Source: Deltaproteobacteria bacterium
Lineage (GTDB): Bacteria > Desulfobacterota > Desulfuromonadia > Desulfuromonadales > Geothermobacteraceae
Direction of reading: 5' to 3'
Length of the DNA stretch: 6,598 bases
Assembly (NCBI GenBank): GCA_003695205.1
Contig: RFIO01000102.1
Span: forward strand, 1-6,598
The translations under genes and the position numbers were made by a program. The notes below the pieces were generated by a model, which made no database searches, was not told the DNA's origin, and saw only the letters and a list, made by a program, of their open reading frames with translations. This document shows, piece by piece, positions 5,955-6,598 of the stretch. The number at the start of each line of letters is the position of its first letter. The first letter of the stretch is position 1.

Positions 5955-6146
5955 ATGCAGCAACCGAATTACAAGGTCGTTGAAACGACCACGGTGACGG
6001 ACGAGACCCTCGAGGAGATTATCAATACCTGGGTCGGACGGGGCTGGACCCTGGACACCATCCACTTTGCCATGCGCGAGTCGAGCAGGAGGCCGGCCAT
6101 GGCCTTTGTCCTGTTCGTTCGCGCGGGAGACGTTCAGTCGTCGTAG
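5955..6146 (+). CDS. Small DUF4177-like protein
   Basis: A 63-residue soluble protein. The order Y-K-V-V-E (6-10), a helix L-E-E-I-I-N-T-W (19-26), then G-R-G-W-T-L-D-T-I (28-36) and a closing strand A-F-V-L-F-V-R (50-56) follows the DUF4177 pattern. In that pattern a Y-K-V strand, an L-x-x-x-L-N-x-W helix with G-W-E-L, and an F-K-R-type strand make a small domain of unknown function. The assignment rests on this pattern only. GGGAG (5945-5949) ends five bases before the ATG. The gene stands alone on the plus strand with its own promoter, and its last 13 bases overlap the end of the convergent CxC/CxxC gene. Confidence 0.75.
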   Translation: MQQPNYKVVETTTVTDETLEEIINTWVGRGWTLDTIHFAMRESSRRPAMAFVLFVRAGDVQSS

Positions 6147-6313
6147 ACGACATCCTGGTAGCTGATGGTGTGTTTCGGGTCAGATGAGGGGCTGGCACCG
6201 CATCGCTGGCAGATCAGGTCGAAAACCTCTTCCTCCTCGGTCTCGACCGGGATCAGCTCGATCGGTTTGCCGGTGCAGTTGCAAAAATAGCGGCGTTCGA
6301 CGTCGGTGGTCAT
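6134..6313 (-). CDS. Small CxC/CxxC protein, possible zinc ribbon
   Basis: A 59-residue acidic protein that I cannot assign to a named family. It has four cysteines in two knuckle-like pairs, F-C-N-C-T (10-14) and I-C-Q-R-C-G (34-39), separated by an acidic stretch with E-E-E-E. That spacing fits a zinc ribbon or rubredoxin-like metal site, though the first pair is CxC rather than CxxC. The start at 6313 is supported by GGAGGAG four bases upstream; an in-frame ATG at 6346 would add an Arg-rich tail across that site. There is no signal or membrane segment. The gene follows trpS on the same strand after an 84-base gap, and it has a possible extended -10 promoter. Its 3' end overlaps the DUF4177-like gene by 13 bp. 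Confidence 0.7.
   Translation of the reverse strand: MTTDVERRYFCNCTGKPIELIPVETEEEEVFDLICQRCGASPSSDPKHTISYQDVVYDD
6137..6151. repeat. Inverted repeat across the convergent stop codons
   Basis: GTCGTC (6137-6142) and GACGAC (6146-6151) are perfect 6-base arms around GTA, lying across the 3' ends of the two convergent small genes. Being palindromic, it would fold as a hairpin in both transcripts. No T-tract follows on either strand, so it is not a standard terminator. Confidence 0.4.
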
Positions 6314-6377
6314 GGCGCTCCTCCTTCGGTTTGAGGGGGGAAACATGCCGACGTGACCTTCAGCGTCGACGAGAACT

Positions 6378-6386
6378 ATTTTACCA
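6378..6386 (-). promoter_or_regulatory. Possible extended -10 promoter for the CxC/CxxC gene
   Basis: On the minus strand TGGTAAAAT has the extended TG and a TAAAAT hexamer (5 of 6 matches). No good -35 is visible. The start would be near 6371, about 58 bases before the ATG at 6313 and just after the trpS stop codon. Confidence 0.3.
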
Positions 6387-6397
6387 CAGGGAATGAC

Positions 6398-6598
6398 TCA
6401 GTAGACCAGGCCCGATTTCTTGCGCACCTTGCGCATGGTTCTGGTCGCCACGTACCTGGCCTTTTCGGCCCCCTGCCTGAGCGCCTCCCTGATGCTGTCG
6501 GGATTGTCGAGCAGTTCCCTGCGCTTTTCGGCGTAGGGGGCAAAGGTGTCGCGAATCTTTTCGAACAGCTCCTGCTTGACCTCGCCAAAGCCCAGGCC
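6398..6598 (-). CDS. trpS: Tryptophanyl-tRNA synthetase, C-terminal part (5' end outside window)
   Basis: The last 66 codons of a class I aminoacyl-tRNA synthetase that charges tRNA-Trp in the cytoplasm. The visible part begins G-L-G-F-G-E-V-K, followed by P-Y-A-E-K-R, the L-L-D-N-P-D-S-I helix, and G-A-E-K-A-R-Y-V-A-T-R-T-M-R-K-V-R. It ends K-K-S-G-L-V-Y. This order is the usual C-terminal helical region of bacterial TrpS, where G-A-x-K-A-R and V-R-x-x-x-G-L are well conserved. The catalytic domain with the HIGH-like and KMSKS-like motifs lies outside the window, so the call rests on the tail alone. No clear terminator follows the stop. Confidence 0.85.
   Translation of the reverse strand, partial: GLGFGEVKQELFEKIRDTFAPYAEKRRELLDNPDSIREALRQGAEKARYVATRTMRKVRKKSGLVY

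Noticed and set aside
6376..6588. Arg/Pro/Ser-rich 70-residue open frame on the minus strand
   Set aside because: It is an out-of-frame shadow of the trpS 3' end, whose own frame gives a clear TrpS C-terminus.

Overview
The window is GC-rich and gene-dense, with one AT-rich gap of about 460 bases. The gene set is MltA, a lone HDOD protein, YqgE/AlgH, a DUF485-acetate symporter pair and TrpS, together with the style of the ActP-like protein. It suggests a Gram-negative, acetate-using bacterium of the Desulfuromonas/Geobacter kind. That placement is an inference from gene content, not a database result.

Layout. Bases 1-2636 carry three plus-strand genes: the 3' part of a lytic transglycosylase A gene (mltA), a free-standing HDOD-domain regulator, and a YqgE/AlgH-family protein that unusually starts with a signal peptide. 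Bases 2596-5495 are read on the minus strand. Transcription starts near 5660 and runs through a small DUF485 membrane protein, then a 646-residue ActP-type acetate/cation symporter whose start overlaps the DUF485 gene's ribosome-binding region. A strong intrinsic terminator follows (3216-3251). Only about a dozen bases beyond it begins an unrecognised two-helix membrane protein, whose 3' end overlaps the yqgE gene tail-to-tail by 41 bp.

Bases 5496-5954 hold no convincing gene. They carry a near-consensus sigma-70 promoter for the acetate operon on the minus strand, and a four-part, exactly symmetric TACC/GGTA array just downstream of its start point. They also carry a separate promoter on the plus strand. 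That promoter drives a 63-residue DUF4177-like protein, which overlaps by 13 bp the end of a convergent 59-residue CxC/CxxC protein. The right edge is the C-terminal part of tryptophanyl-tRNA synthetase on the minus strand.

The clearest functional unit is the acetate uptake operon (DUF485 + symporter) with its leader. The other genes are housekeeping (cell-wall turnover, tRNA charging) or small and uncharacterised. No mobile elements, tRNAs, rRNAs or CRISPR arrays were seen. The most unusual points are the operator-like array, the large extracytoplasmic insertion in the symporter, the exported and possibly leaderless YqgE, and the terminator packed against the next start codon.
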